A program made the position numbers and the translations under genes. Below are positions 1 through 7,963 of a stretch of DNA of 64,000 nt, piece after piece. Source of the DNA: Jannaschia seohaensis (GTDB taxonomy: Bacteria; Pseudomonadota; Alphaproteobacteria; Rhodobacterales; Rhodobacteraceae); NCBI RefSeq assembly GCF_900116765.1, contig NZ_UETC01000017.1, forward strand, positions 24,883 to 88,882, in the 5' to 3' direction. The notes under the pieces are model-generated. The model had not been told where the DNA came from, searched no databases, and worked only from the letters and a program-made list of their open reading frames with translations. The first letter of the stretch is position 1. Each line of letters begins with the position of its first letter.

Positions 1-1
1 A

Positions 2-304
2 CTGTGCAAGCAGACCGAGCTCGACGCCGCCGTGCAGAAGGCCGCGGCGCAGAAGGCCAAGGAAGGCGCGCCCATGTCTGACGAGGAGCGCCGCAAGCTG
101 ATCTCGACCGAGCAGTCCTTGGGCGGCGATGAGCCGAGCCTGCCCGCCTCGATGGCCGGGCTGGAGACGTTCAGCCTCACCGGCTCGAATGACGATGACG
201 AGGAGGAGAAGCGGGACGACCGCGACGTGCGCGACGCCGACAGCTTCTTCAACCTGCCCGATAACGGGGACGACGACGAAGACGACGAAGACGACCGGCG
301 CTGA
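2..304 (+). CDS. trcR: Cell cycle transcriptional regulator TrcR (DUF1013), C-terminal part only
   Basis: Only the last 100 codons lie in the window; the frame is open from base 2 and ends with TGA at 302-304. The visible part begins LCKQTELDAAVQKAAAQK, continues with MSDEERRKLISTEQSLGG and closes with a very acidic tail containing DADSFFNLPD followed by runs of D and E. This is the C-terminus I know from the DUF1013/TrcR family of alphaproteobacteria, a DNA-associated regulator linked to the CtrA/GcrA cell-cycle network. The helix-turn-helix part would lie upstream, outside the window. It converges on secF with a strong hairpin between them. Identification is from memory of the family and is good but not search-verified. 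Confidence 0.8.
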   Translation: MCKQTELDAAVQKAAAQKAKEGAPMSDEERRKLISTEQSLGGDEPSLPASMAGLETFSLTGSNDDDEEEKRDDRDVRDADSFFNLPDNGDDDEDDEDDRR

Positions 305-314
305 CGGGCCGCGC

Positions 315-348
315 GGGGGCCTGCCGGGAGGATCCCGGCCCGGCCCCC
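315..348. terminator. Bidirectional terminator hairpin between trcR and secF
   Basis: GGGGGCC (315-321) and GCCGGGA (323-329) pair with TCCCGGC (333-339) and GGCCCCC (342-348) around a 3-base loop, with only T322 and C340-341 unpaired. It sits between the convergent stop codons of trcR (304) and secF (358-356). There is no clear T-run on either side, so Rho-independent action is inferred from position and stem strength. Confidence 0.5.
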
Positions 349-355
349 GCCGCCG

Positions 356-1321
356 TCAGGCGTCGATATCGGCGAATTGGGTTCCCGCGTCGGAGGGCTT
401 TTTCGGATCGCGCTCCACGCCGAGCATCAGCACCACGTTCTTGGCCACATAGACCGAGGAATAGGTGCCCACGATCACGCCCCAGAGGATCGCGAAGACG
501 AATCCGCGGATGACGTCTCCGCCCAGCACGATCAGCGCGACCAGCGCCAGCAGGGTCGTGCCCGAGGTCATCAAGGTCCGGCTGAGCGTCTCGTTGACCG
601 AGCGGTTCATCACCTCGATCAGCGGGGTCTTCTTGAATTTGATGAGATTCTCGCGCAGCCGGTCGAAGATGACGACCGTGTCGTTGATCGAATAGCCCAG
701 CACCGTCAGCAGCGCGGCGATCGTGGCCAGATCGAACCGGATCTGAAGCAGGGCGAAGATGCCGATGGTCAGCACCACGTCATGCACCAGCGCCGCCACC
801 GCGCCCACGGCGAACTGCCACTCGAAGCGCAGCCAGATATAGAACAGCATCGCCCCGATGGCCGCCGCCAGAGCGATCAGGGCCGTCGTGATCAACTCTC
901 CCGAGACCTTGGGGCCGACCGACTCGACCGACGGAAAGGTGAGCGACGGATCGACCGTCTGGAGCGCGACCTCGACGGCCGCGATGGTCTCGGGCGTGAC
1001 CGATTCCGCGCCGGCCTGCGCCTGGATGCGAATCTGGGCGACGTTCTGGTCTGGGGCGAAGGTCGGGTCGAACACCTCGGTGATGGTCACGTCGCCCAAG
1101 TCCAGCGGCGCCAGCGCGTCGCGATAGGCGCCCACATCGACCGCCTGGCTCGACTCCGTCCGGATCGTCGTGCCGCCGAGGAAGTCGATGCCGAAGTTCA
1201 GGCCGACCAGCAGCCAGATCGCCAGAGACGCCACCATCGCGACCACCGAGGCCCCGAAGGTGTAGTGGCGCCACCGCATGAAGTCCCAGTTGGTGTCCTG
1301 GGGGACGAGTCTCAGGCGCAT
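356..1321 (-). CDS. secF: Protein translocase subunit SecF
   Basis: SecF is a polytopic inner-membrane protein that with SecD and YajC uses the proton motive force to help SecYEG release exported proteins. The 321-residue product has a first membrane segment (about residues 22-42), the SecF signature FGIDFLGGTT right after it (about 43-52), a periplasmic domain, and five C-terminal membrane segments including GYSINDTVVIFDRLREN. I chose ATG at 1321-1319: GAGG lies six bases upstream, and the secD stop ends one base before it. The longer frame opens with a TTG at 1333 inside secD and has no better support. It is the last gene of the yajC-secD-secF operon. Confidence 0.95.
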   Translation of the reverse strand: MRLRLVPQDTNWDFMRWRHYTFGASVVAMVASLAIWLLVGLNFGIDFLGGTTIRTESSQAVDVGAYRDALAPLDLGDVTITEVFDPTFAPDQNVAQIRIQAQAGAESVTPETIAAVEVALQTVDPSLTFPSVESVGPKVSGELITTALIALAAAIGAMLFYIWLRFEWQFAVGAVAALVHDVVLTIGIFALLQIRFDLATIAALLTVLGYSINDTVVIFDRLRENLIKFKKTPLIEVMNRSVNETLSRTLMTSGTTLLALVALIVLGGDVIRGFVFAILWGVIVGTYSSVYVAKNVVLMLGVERDPKKPSDAGTQFADIDA

Positions 1322-1322
1322 G

Positions 1323-2987
1323 TCAGACCTCAATCTGGCGGGGGCGGCGGCGTTCGAACCAGAGCACGATCAGCAGGCGGGTTACGAAGATCGCCGTGAA
1401 GACCGAGGTCAGGATCCCGATGCCCAGCGTCACCGCAAAGCCGCGCACCGGGCCGGAACCCAGGGTGAACAGGATCACGGCAATGATGAAGGTGGTGATG
1501 TTGGCGTCGACGATGGCGGAGAGCGCCTTCTCGTAGCCGAGCTCGATCGCGCGCGCAGGCCCTTTGGCGGTCTTCAACTCTTCGCGGATACGCTCGAACA
1601 CGAGCACGTTCGCGTCGACCGCCATGCCGATGGTCAGCACGATGCCCGCGATGCCCGGCAAGGTCAGCGTGCCGCCGATCAGGGAGAGCAGGCCGAAGAT
1701 CAGCGCGACGTTGATGCCGAGCGCAAGGGTCGCGAAGGCCCCGAACAGCCCATAGCTGAGCACCATGAACACGACGACGGCCGCCATGGCGACCAGCGCG
1801 GCGATCTGGCCCGCGTCGATGCTATCCTGGCCCAGTTCGGGACCGATGGTGCGCTCTTCGAGAAAGACCAACTCGGCCGGCAGAGCGCCGGCGCGCAGCA
1901 AGATGGCCAGCCGATTGGCCTCGTCCACGCCGAAATTGCCGGTAATCTGGCCCGAGCCGCCGGTGATGGCGCTCTGGATCGTCGGGGCGGTCACGACCTC
2001 TTCGTCGAGAACGATGGCGAAGGGCGCGCCGATATTCTCGGAGGTATAGACGCCGAACGCGCGCGCGCCCGACGGGTTGAAGCGGAAAGTCACGGCGGGC
2101 AGGCCGTTCTGGTCAAAGCCCGGCTGGCTGTCGACCAGATCGTCGCCGGTCACCACCGGAGAGCGCTCCAGCAGATAGAAGACCCCTTCGTCCTCCATGT
2201 CCGGCAGCAAGAGCTGGTCGGCGTCGGGCGTGGTCGCCGAGTCGGCGCCGCGGGCGATGACGGGGTGGAAGGTGAGGCGCGCGGTGGTCCCGATCAGCTC
2301 CTTCAGCTCCTGGGCGGAGCCGATGCCCGGCACCTGGATCAGAATACGGTCGGCGCCCTGGCGCTGGATGGTGGGTTCGCGGGTGCCGGCCTCGTCGACG
2401 CGGCGGCGAATGATCTCCAGCGACTGTTGCAGGGTGCGGTCATCGGTCGCCGCGCGTTCGGCCTCCGACAGGGTCAGCGTCAGAATGTCGCCCGCGCCCG
2501 AGACGTCGATGTCGGTTTGGCCCACGCCGGTCAGCGATACGATGGGCGAGGCCAGAGCGCGGACCGCGTCGACGGCGGCCTGCATCCCCTCGGGCTGGGA
2601 GATGCGGACGCGCAATTCGTCCGGCGGCGATTCCTGGCGGCGGATGGTGCCGATCGTGCCCCGCAGGTCGCGCAGCGTGTCGCGGACCTCGGGCCAGTAG
2701 CCGTCGATCCGGCCCGCATAGACGTCCTCCAACTGGACTTCCGCCAGCAGATGAGCGCCGCCGCGCAGGTCGAGGCCGAGGTTCACGAGGCCCGAGGGCA
2801 GGAAGCTGGGCCATTCGGCCAGCGCCGCCTCGATCTCGGGCGTGGGGACCGAGCCGCGCTCCAGGGCGGTCGCGGCGTCGTTATGTCGCTCGACCGGTCC
2901 GTAGAACAGGTTCGGCGTGGCGAGCAGGAGGCCGATCACGCAGACCAGAAGGATCGACAGACGCTTCCAGAGCGCGATCTGCAACAT
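1323..2987 (-). CDS. secD: Protein translocase subunit SecD
   Basis: SecD is the large partner of SecF in the proton-driven export accessory complex. The 554-residue protein has an N-terminal membrane anchor (about residues 8-28), the DLRGG motif at about 73-77, a long periplasmic P1 region, and a C-terminal bundle with GIAGIVLTIGMAVDANVLVFERIREE, the conserved transmembrane motif of SecD. Length is normal for alphaproteobacteria. ATG at 2987; the yajC stop is four bases upstream and secF starts right after this gene's stop, so the three genes are almost certainly cotranscribed and translationally coupled. Confidence 0.96.
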   Translation of the reverse strand: MLQIALWKRLSILLVCVIGLLLATPNLFYGPVERHNDAATALERGSVPTPEIEAALAEWPSFLPSGLVNLGLDLRGGAHLLAEVQLEDVYAGRIDGYWPEVRDTLRDLRGTIGTIRRQESPPDELRVRISQPEGMQAAVDAVRALASPIVSLTGVGQTDIDVSGAGDILTLTLSEAERAATDDRTLQQSLEIIRRRVDEAGTREPTIQRQGADRILIQVPGIGSAQELKELIGTTARLTFHPVIARGADSATTPDADQLLLPDMEDEGVFYLLERSPVVTGDDLVDSQPGFDQNGLPAVTFRFNPSGARAFGVYTSENIGAPFAIVLDEEVVTAPTIQSAITGGSGQITGNFGVDEANRLAILLRAGALPAELVFLEERTIGPELGQDSIDAGQIAALVAMAAVVVFMVLSYGLFGAFATLALGINVALIFGLLSLIGGTLTLPGIAGIVLTIGMAVDANVLVFERIREELKTAKGPARAIELGYEKALSAIVDANITTFIIAVILFTLGSGPVRGFAVTLGIGILTSVFTAIFVTRLLIVLWFERRRPRQIEV

Positions 2988-2991
2988 GGGC

Positions 2992-3312
2992 TCAGCCCGC
3001 CGGTTCGGTCTTGGACAAAACCTGCGCGATGGTGGCGCGGACGACGCGAACCTTCACACCCTCGGCGATTTCGACCTCGAGCTCGCCGTCTTCCTTGACC
3101 TTGGACACCTTTCCGATCAGCCCGCCTTGGGTCACGACCTGGTCGCCGCGGCGCAGCGCCTCGACCATGGCTTTGTGCTCCTTCACTTTTTTCTGCTGCG
3201 GACGGATCAGCAGGAAATACATGATCGCGAAGATCAGGATGAGCGGGATGAACTGCGCGAATGCGCTTCCGGCGCCTCCGGCGGCTTGGGCGTAGGCGGG
3301 GGTTGCGAACAT
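2992..3312 (-). CDS. yajC: Preprotein translocase accessory subunit YajC
   Basis: The 106-residue protein has a short exposed N-terminus, one membrane helix (about residues 20-38), the hallmark RPQQKK just after the helix, and a small cytoplasmic domain with GDQVVTQGGLIGKV. YajC associates with SecDF at the inner membrane. It is the first gene of the yajC-secD-secF operon and is transcribed divergently from the RTX gene at 3478, so the 165-base gap holds both promoters. Confidence 0.96.
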   Translation of the reverse strand: MFATPAYAQAAGGAGSAFAQFIPLILIFAIMYFLLIRPQQKKVKEHKAMVEALRRGDQVVTQGGLIGKVSKVKEDGELEVEIAEGVKVRVVRATIAQVLSKTEPAG

Positions 3313-3406
3313 GAGCGGGTCCTTCGTCTGGCGGGGGCGGTGGCCCCGTCGTCGGTCGGGCGGAACCTAATGGTGGCCCCGGGGGGGTGCAAGGGCGGGC
3401 CGGCGG

Positions 3407-3420
3407 TTGACGGCCGTCAA
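3407..3420. promoter_or_regulatory. 14-bp perfect palindrome in the yajC/RTX divergent promoter region
   Basis: TTGACGGCCGTCAA is a perfect 14-base palindrome, 57 bases upstream of the RTX start codon and 94 bases upstream of yajC. Its placement fits an operator for a dimeric regulator. The TTGACG half could also serve as a -35 box, but I found no convincing -10 at proper spacing. Confidence 0.4.
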
Positions 3421-3477
3421 AGCAGGACGGCCCTCACGCTCATACAAACCGGGCTTTACCCTGCGAAGGAGTTCATC

Positions 3478-5433
3478 ATGGCCTTGATGGTAAACGACAC
3501 CGCGGCGCTTATGCATCTGCTCCCGCCCTCCGGCGGCCCCGCGGCAGCCGCGACCCGTTATGGGGTCCACTTCATCGTGACCGCGCCTGACATCCCGTTC
3601 GCAAGCGTCGTCCGCGGCAGTGGCCTGACTTTCGACGCGCAGGGCCGCCTCACAGGTGGCGAAGTCAGGCAGCTATACGTGCTGGACGGACCGCCGGATA
3701 CGTCGGACTTTCGCGCCTTTTACCGAGATCGGGACGCAGCGATCGCCAGGATCGACATCCCCTCCGACCGGCGCGACGGCGCTGCTTTGCAGGCGCTGGC
3801 TGATGCAACGGCAGCCACGGGCGATCTCCAGCCCGTCGTGGCCGCCTTCGCGCCGTTCGGCCAGATCACGGTCAGCGCCCCTGGCGGGATCGGCTCCAGC
3901 TATGACATGCGCGCGAAGGTCGATCTGGGTGCGCTCGGGGACGACCTCCGCGTCGGGGCCTATAGCTTCGAGGGCAGTGACACTTTGATCGGAGGCGCAG
4001 ACGCGGACAGTTTCTTCTCTTATGATGGCAGAGGCTTCTACGCCGGGCAGGACGTCCTGATCGGCGGGGACGGTGGCGACAAATACACGGTCTTCCTGGG
4101 CGATGCGCGCGGCCGCACCGGACCCGACGGCGCCCCTCTTCCTCCCCCCTCGGTCGAGATCGTGGAGACGGCGGACGGGACTGGACGGGACGGGCTCATC
4201 TGGACAGACATGCGATTCGACCTGCGGGGGACCAATATCGAAGACCTGGACCTGCGGGACCAGCGTTCCCGCCACGACGAAGACCGCACGCCGATGGAGG
4301 GGATCGGCTCGGAGGCCGACAACGTGATCCGGGGCACGGTGAGCCAGGATTATGAATATGACGGCGGGATTTGGCAGCCCGATGGACCGTCGATCCCGCT
4401 CCGCTTACTCGGTCTTGGCGGAAACGACACCATCATCGGACGGGGAACTGCGATAGAAATCTCCGGGGGCGAGGGAAACGACCGGATCGTCGCCGTGTTC
4501 TCCGCACATCCCCGGAACGCTAGGATTGAGACGACTCTTCTAGCGGAGGGCGGTGCCGGTGACGACGTACTCATCTTCGCATCAACGTTAGACGACCCTG
4601 TCGCGGGCCCCCAGGGCCATGTCCTGGAAGGCGGCGCCGGCAACGACGTGTTCTCGGTCCGGCACGAAGCGGAACTCACCATCGACGGCGGGGACGGGAC
4701 CGATGAACTACGCGTGACGACCCAGGGCATGGACGACCTCTCTCTGACCGGCGTGGAAGTGGTGCGTGCGGTCGGGCGTCAGGACGCCGCGCTCCGTGCC
4801 AGCGAGGGCGTCGATATCCTGCGCGGCGACCGGGGCGACGACACGCTCGACACCGGGGAGGTGGCGGATCTGCTGATGCTCGGTGGGGTGGGCGATGACA
4901 CCTTTGTGCTCCAGGCCGAGCGCGCCGAAATCCGCGAAGAGCAGGCGGGCGGCACCGACCGGATCGAGAGCCACGGCATCGACTATATCCTTGATCCCTA
5001 CATCGAGGACGCGGCGCTGGTGGGCCCGGCCTCCGACGCTTTCCTGGTCGGGAACGGCCTCGACAATGTGCTGAGCGGTGACAGCGGCGACAACGCCCTC
5101 TACGGGCGCGGCGGCAACGACACGATGACGGGCGGCGACGGGGCCGACATCTTCGTGCTGAACCTGCGTTTCCGCGGGGCGGAGACGATCACCGATTTCG
5201 TCTCGGGCGAAGACCGTGTGGCCCTGGTCGGTCCCGACCTGGGCGCGATCGCGGGGGCGGACGCCCTGGCCCAGGGCTGCATGGCCACCGAGGCGCAGCA
5301 TCGGCTGATCTTCAATTGGAGTGACGGAACGCTGGCCTATGACATAGACGGGTCCGGCGACGGTGCACCGGTGCTCCTGGCCACCTTCGAGGGCGTGCAG
5401 AGCCTGACGGCAGACGACTTAGGACTCGTCTGA
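3478..5433 (+). CDS. RTX-type calcium-binding repeat protein
   Basis: The 651-residue protein is likely secreted in one step by a type I system, since it has no N-terminal signal peptide. The start is decided by AAGGAG at 3466-3471, six bases before ATG. The first ~160 residues are unrecognised. From about residue 170 glycine/aspartate nonapeptide units appear ([55 protein letters not shown]), ending with a clean block near residues 530-565 ([20 protein letters not shown]). The C-terminus has the usual ADIFVL...ITDF hemolysin-type ending. No enzymatic domain is visible, so the role (adhesion, matrix, toxin carrier) is open. No type I transporter genes are nearby. Confidence 0.85.
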   Translation: MALMVNDTAALMHLLPPSGGPAAAATRYGVHFIVTAPDIPFASVVRGSGLTFDAQGRLTGGEVRQLYVLDGPPDTSDFRAFYRDRDAAIARIDIPSDRRDGAALQALADATAATGDLQPVVAAFAPFGQITVSAPGGIGSSYDMRAKVDLGALGDDLRVGAYSFEGSDTLIGGADADSFFSYDGRGFYAGQDVLIGGDGGDKYTVFLGDARGRTGPDGAPLPPPSVEIVETADGTGRDGLIWTDMRFDLRGTNIEDLDLRDQRSRHDEDRTPMEGIGSEADNVIRGTVSQDYEYDGGIWQPDGPSIPLRLLGLGGNDTIIGRGTAIEISGGEGNDRIVAVFSAHPRNARIETTLLAEGGAGDDVLIFASTLDDPVAGPQGHVLEGGAGNDVFSVRHEAELTIDGGDGTDELRVTTQGMDDLSLTGVEVVRAVGRQDAALRASEGVDILRGDRGDDTLDTGEVADLLMLGGVGDDTFVLQAERAEIREEQAGGTDRIESHGIDYILDPYIEDAALVGPASDAFLVGNGLDNVLSGDSGDNALYGRGGNDTMTGGDGADIFVLNLRFRGAETITDFVSGEDRVALVGPDLGAIAGADALAQGCMATEAQHRLIFNWSDGTLAYDIDGSGDGAPVLLATFEGVQSLTADDLGLV

Positions 5434-5497
5434 CGGGCTGGCCCCTCGGGCGGTGCCGCGCTATGGGGCGGCACCGCCACCAGGAGGGCCCCGAGCC

Positions 5498-6790
5498 ATG
5501 CACGACATCCGCACCATCCGCGACGATCCGGCCGCTTTCGACGCCGCTCTCGCCCGCCGGGGGCTCGCGCCGATGTCGTCCGATTTGCTGGCGCTCGACG
5601 CGGCCCGGCGGGGCAGCATCCAGGCCGCCGAAGCCGCCTTGCAGGAACGCAACGCCGCCTCCAAGCAGGTCGGCCAGGCCAAGGCCAGCGGCGACGAGGC
5701 CGAGTTCGAGCGGCTGCGCGCGCTCGTCGCCGACAAGAAGGCTGAGATCACCCGACTGGAGGAGGAGGCGCGCGAGACCGACGCCCGCTTGCGCGACGCG
5801 CTGCTGGGCATCCCGAACCTGCCCTATGACGACGTGCCCGATGGCGAGGACGAAGCCGACAACGTGGAGATCGCCCGCTGGGGCACACCCCGCGTCTTCG
5901 ACTTCACGCCCAAGGAGCATTTCGAGATCGCGGGCGTGGTGCCCGGCATGGATTTCGAGACGGCAGCCAAGTTGTCGGGCTCCCGCTTCGTGATGCTGCG
6001 TGGCGCCGTCGCCCGCATCCACCGAGCGCTCGCGCAGTGGATGCTGGACGTCCATACCGGCGAGAACGGGCTGGTCGAGCACATGACTCCGGTCCTGGTC
6101 CGCGACGACGCCATGCTGGGCACCGACAAGCTGCCCAAGTTCGGCGATGACAGCTTTCTCACGCGCGAAGGCTACTGGCTGATCCCCACGAGCGAAGTGA
6201 CCCTGACCTACTCGGTCGCGGGCGATGTGCTGGAGGAGGCAGCGCTGCCCCTGCGCATGACGGCCCACACGCTGTGCTTCCGTTCCGAGGCGGGCTCGGC
6301 GGGGCGCGACACGGCCGGGATGCTGCGGCAGCACCAGTTCGAGAAGGTCGAGATGGTGTCGGTGACCCATCCCGATCAAAGCCGTGCCGAGTTGGACCGC
6401 ATGACCGGCCTCGCCCAGGACATCCTGGAGCGGCTCGGCCTGCCCTACCGCACCGTGGTGCTCTGCACTGGCGACATGGGCTTCGGCGCGCGCCGGACCC
6501 ATGACATCGAGGTCTGGCTGCCGGGGCAGGACACCTATCGCGAGATTTCGAGCTGCTCGACCACGGGCGATTTCCAGGCGCGGCGGATGAACGCGCGCTT
6601 CAAGCCTGCGGCTGGGGGGAAGCCCGAATTCGTCCATACGCTAAACGGCTCGGGGCTGGCGGTGGGGCGCTGCCTGATCGCTGTGCTGGAGAATGGGCAG
6701 CAGGCGGACGGGTCGGTTACGCTGCCAGAGGTGCTGGCCCCCTATCTGGGCGGGAAGACCGCGCTTTCGCCCGAGGGCGCGCTGGTCTGA
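5498..6790 (+). CDS. serS: Seryl-tRNA synthetase
   Basis: Class II aminoacyl-tRNA synthetase charging tRNA-Ser (and tRNA-Sec where present). The 430-residue length is normal. Residues about 30-110 form the N-terminal antiparallel coiled-coil arm that holds the tRNA ([20 protein letters not shown] onward). The catalytic motifs are visible: [13 protein letters not shown], the motif 2 region [26 protein letters not shown], and motif 3 as [22 protein letters not shown] at 5498 has AGGAGG ten bases upstream. The gene is 64 bases downstream of the RTX gene but unrelated to it. Confidence 0.97.
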   Translation: MHDIRTIRDDPAAFDAALARRGLAPMSSDLLALDAARRGSIQAAEAALQERNAASKQVGQAKASGDEAEFERLRALVADKKAEITRLEEEARETDARLRDALLGIPNLPYDDVPDGEDEADNVEIARWGTPRVFDFTPKEHFEIAGVVPGMDFETAAKLSGSRFVMLRGAVARIHRALAQWMLDVHTGENGLVEHMTPVLVRDDAMLGTDKLPKFGDDSFLTREGYWLIPTSEVTLTYSVAGDVLEEAALPLRMTAHTLCFRSEAGSAGRDTAGMLRQHQFEKVEMVSVTHPDQSRAELDRMTGLAQDILERLGLPYRTVVLCTGDMGFGARRTHDIEVWLPGQDTYREISSCSTTGDFQARRMNARFKPAAGGKPEFVHTLNGSGLAVGRCLIAVLENGQQADGSVTLPEVLAPYLGGKTALSPEGALV

Positions 6791-6799
6791 GAGGGCGGA

Positions 6800-6850
6800 G
6801 GGGGCTCTGCCCCCGCTGCGCTCCCCCGGGATATTTCAGCAGGGAAGAAG
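6800..6850 (+). repeat. Hairpin + GGGATATTT + CAGGGAAGAAG element, copy A
   Basis: Starts ten bases after the serS stop with a perfect hairpin GGGGGC-TCT-GCCCCC (6800-6814), then GGGATATTT (6828-6836) and CAGGGAAGAAG (6840-6850). The same order is seen downstream of nrdJ, and the two boxes recur near 49.4 kb. It probably contributes to serS transcription termination; its recurrence suggests a dispersed extragenic repeat. Confidence 0.6.
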
Positions 6851-6881
6851 GGGCGTTAACCTTTATTAGCGGTTCGTTAAA

Positions 6882-6989
6882 GCGTTTCGCCTTTAACCTG
6901 CGTTAGCAGCGAAAGGCGAAACGCGTGCACCGCTCGACCGGAGCACCGCGCTTCGCGAAAGGCCGTGATCCGGGTCTTTCGCGAAGCGC
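6882..6989. repeat. Two consecutive long perfect inverted repeats in the serS/DUF1489 gap
   Basis: First: GCGTTTCGCCTTT (6882-6894) pairs with AAAGGCGAAACGC (6912-6924), 13 bp, 17-base loop. Second: GCGCTTCGCGAAAG (6948-6961) pairs with CTTTCGCGAAGCGC (6976-6989), 14 bp, 14-base loop. Both arms are exact. No gene covers them. They could be structured RNA, protein-binding sites or ends of a small repetitive element. Confidence 0.7.
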
Positions 6990-7023
6990 TTTAGTCGGAC
7001 CTTCTCCTGGACGCTCGTCCTCT

Positions 7024-7071
7024 ATGTTGCGGTTCGTCGCTGCATTTATGTCGCGGGTCGTCGCTGCATTC
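7024..7071 (+). repeat. 24-bp tandem duplication
   Basis: Two adjacent 24-base units (7024-7047 and 7048-7071) differ at only about three positions; both contain CGTCGCTGCATT. They lie in sequence with no recognised gene. In one frame they would encode LRFVAAFM/SRVVAAFV, but I do not believe that reading frame is a gene. Confidence 0.6.
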
Positions 7072-7096
7072 GTCGGTTGTGAAGATGGCCGCCATA

Positions 7097-7213
7097 AGGT
7101 CCCGATGGCTCTGGGGCGGCTTGCGCGGGGTCTGGCGTCGATGCTTGGCAGCTAGGTCTTAAGCTTGGCCGAGGCCATGACGATGGGCTCGCGCGGGAAG
7201 AGCAACCGGCATC
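7097..7213 (-). other. Degenerate sequence, repeat copy 1 (matches 44251-44379)
   Basis: On the minus strand this translates to CRLLFPREPIVMASAKLKT, a stop, then LPSIDARPRASRPRAIGTL. The plus strand at 44251-44379 gives YRCLFLPADSPNSPNDMLV and AKPKAPLRKIGASPRESRP, then KAIGTL. Similarity is plain in DNA and in this translation, so both are probably decayed pieces of one unidentified family. Around it, 6990-7463 holds no gene I can support. Confidence 0.45.
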
Positions 7214-7463
7214 TGGCGGCGCAGGGCCGCGACGGCTGTCGGAGCTTCCGGAACCCGCGCCCCGTTCCGTCAGCGTCATGCCCTCGGTCGCCGCCACCCT
7301 CTCGCGCGGGTCGTCGCGGCTCATGCCTTTGCCGGCGCAAGCGCCACGTTTGCCGCGACTGTCCGCGCTACTCGCAGGCGTGGCGTGATCCCCCAACGGA
7401 TGACACCGCCGCGAAGCCCCCGTCAGACCCCCGGTCTCCGAAAGGCACGGATGTTCCTACAGG

Positions 7464-7886
7464 TCAGAGCACGCCGATCTCGGCCAGGGCAACGGAAAGG
7501 GAGGGGGGGAGCGGCGTCTCGTCGATCTCGCTGGCATCGGCGTCGCGCGGCGCGTCCTCGGGCTTGAGGTAGCGCCAGCCCTGGAAGGGGCGCTTGGGCG
7601 TGGCCGCGACCGGGATCAGCGTCGGGTCGAGCACGATGCCGCAGCGGGGGATGCCGTCGGCTCGCCGCACTTCGTCGAAGCGCAAGACCCGCTGGCGGCA
7701 GAGCACCAAGCCCTTGACCACCCAGTAGATCGAGCCGCCATCGAGCACCTCCGCCTCGCGCTTGGGCCACATGCGGGTGACATGGCGCGGCAGCCCGTCT
7801 GGGCCCTGGGCCTGCGCGCTTGCCTGCCAACGGGCCATGGCGGCGACGCTTTCGCTGCCAACACTCAGCTTAATGAGATTGATCAT
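7464..7886 (-). CDS. DUF1489 family protein
   Basis: The 140-residue product carries the DUF1489 pattern: MINLIKLSVGSES at the N-terminus, PRHVTRMWPKR, GGSIYWVVKG, and PFQGWRYLKPEDAPRD near residues 102-117. This is a small alphaproteobacterial family of unknown function without signal peptide or membrane helix. ATG at 7886; it is divergent from nrdJ across 77 bases. The conserved pairing of basic and aromatic residues around TRMWPKR suggests nucleic-acid or phosphate binding, but that is a guess. Confidence 0.88.
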   Translation of the reverse strand: MINLIKLSVGSESVAAMARWQASAQAQGPDGLPRHVTRMWPKREAEVLDGGSIYWVVKGLVLCRQRVLRFDEVRRADGIPRCGIVLDPTLIPVAATPKRPFQGWRYLKPEDAPRDADASEIDETPLPPSLSVALAEIGVL

Positions 7887-7963
7887 GTGACACCCCGCCC
7901 CGACTGGCCTATATTTAGCCTCTCACCGCGCGCGCGCAACCAACCCTAGAGGACCGCGACCAG

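Noticed and set aside
1322..1333. Upstream TTG start for secF
   Set aside because: It lies inside secD without a ribosome site; ATG 1321 has GAGG at good spacing and matches the usual SecF N-terminus.
1278..3098. A 606-codon open frame on the plus strand
   Set aside because: Antisense to secD; composition is typical of high-GC antisense frames.
6925..7155. A 76-codon plus-strand ORF in the repeat-rich gap
   Set aside because: It runs through the inverted repeat and the tandem duplication, lacks a ribosome site, and the better related translation is on the opposite strand.
7887..7963. Cobalamin riboswitch or NrdR box upstream of nrdJ
   Set aside because: The divergent gap is only 77 bases, too short for a B12 riboswitch, and no paired NrdR-type repeats were found.
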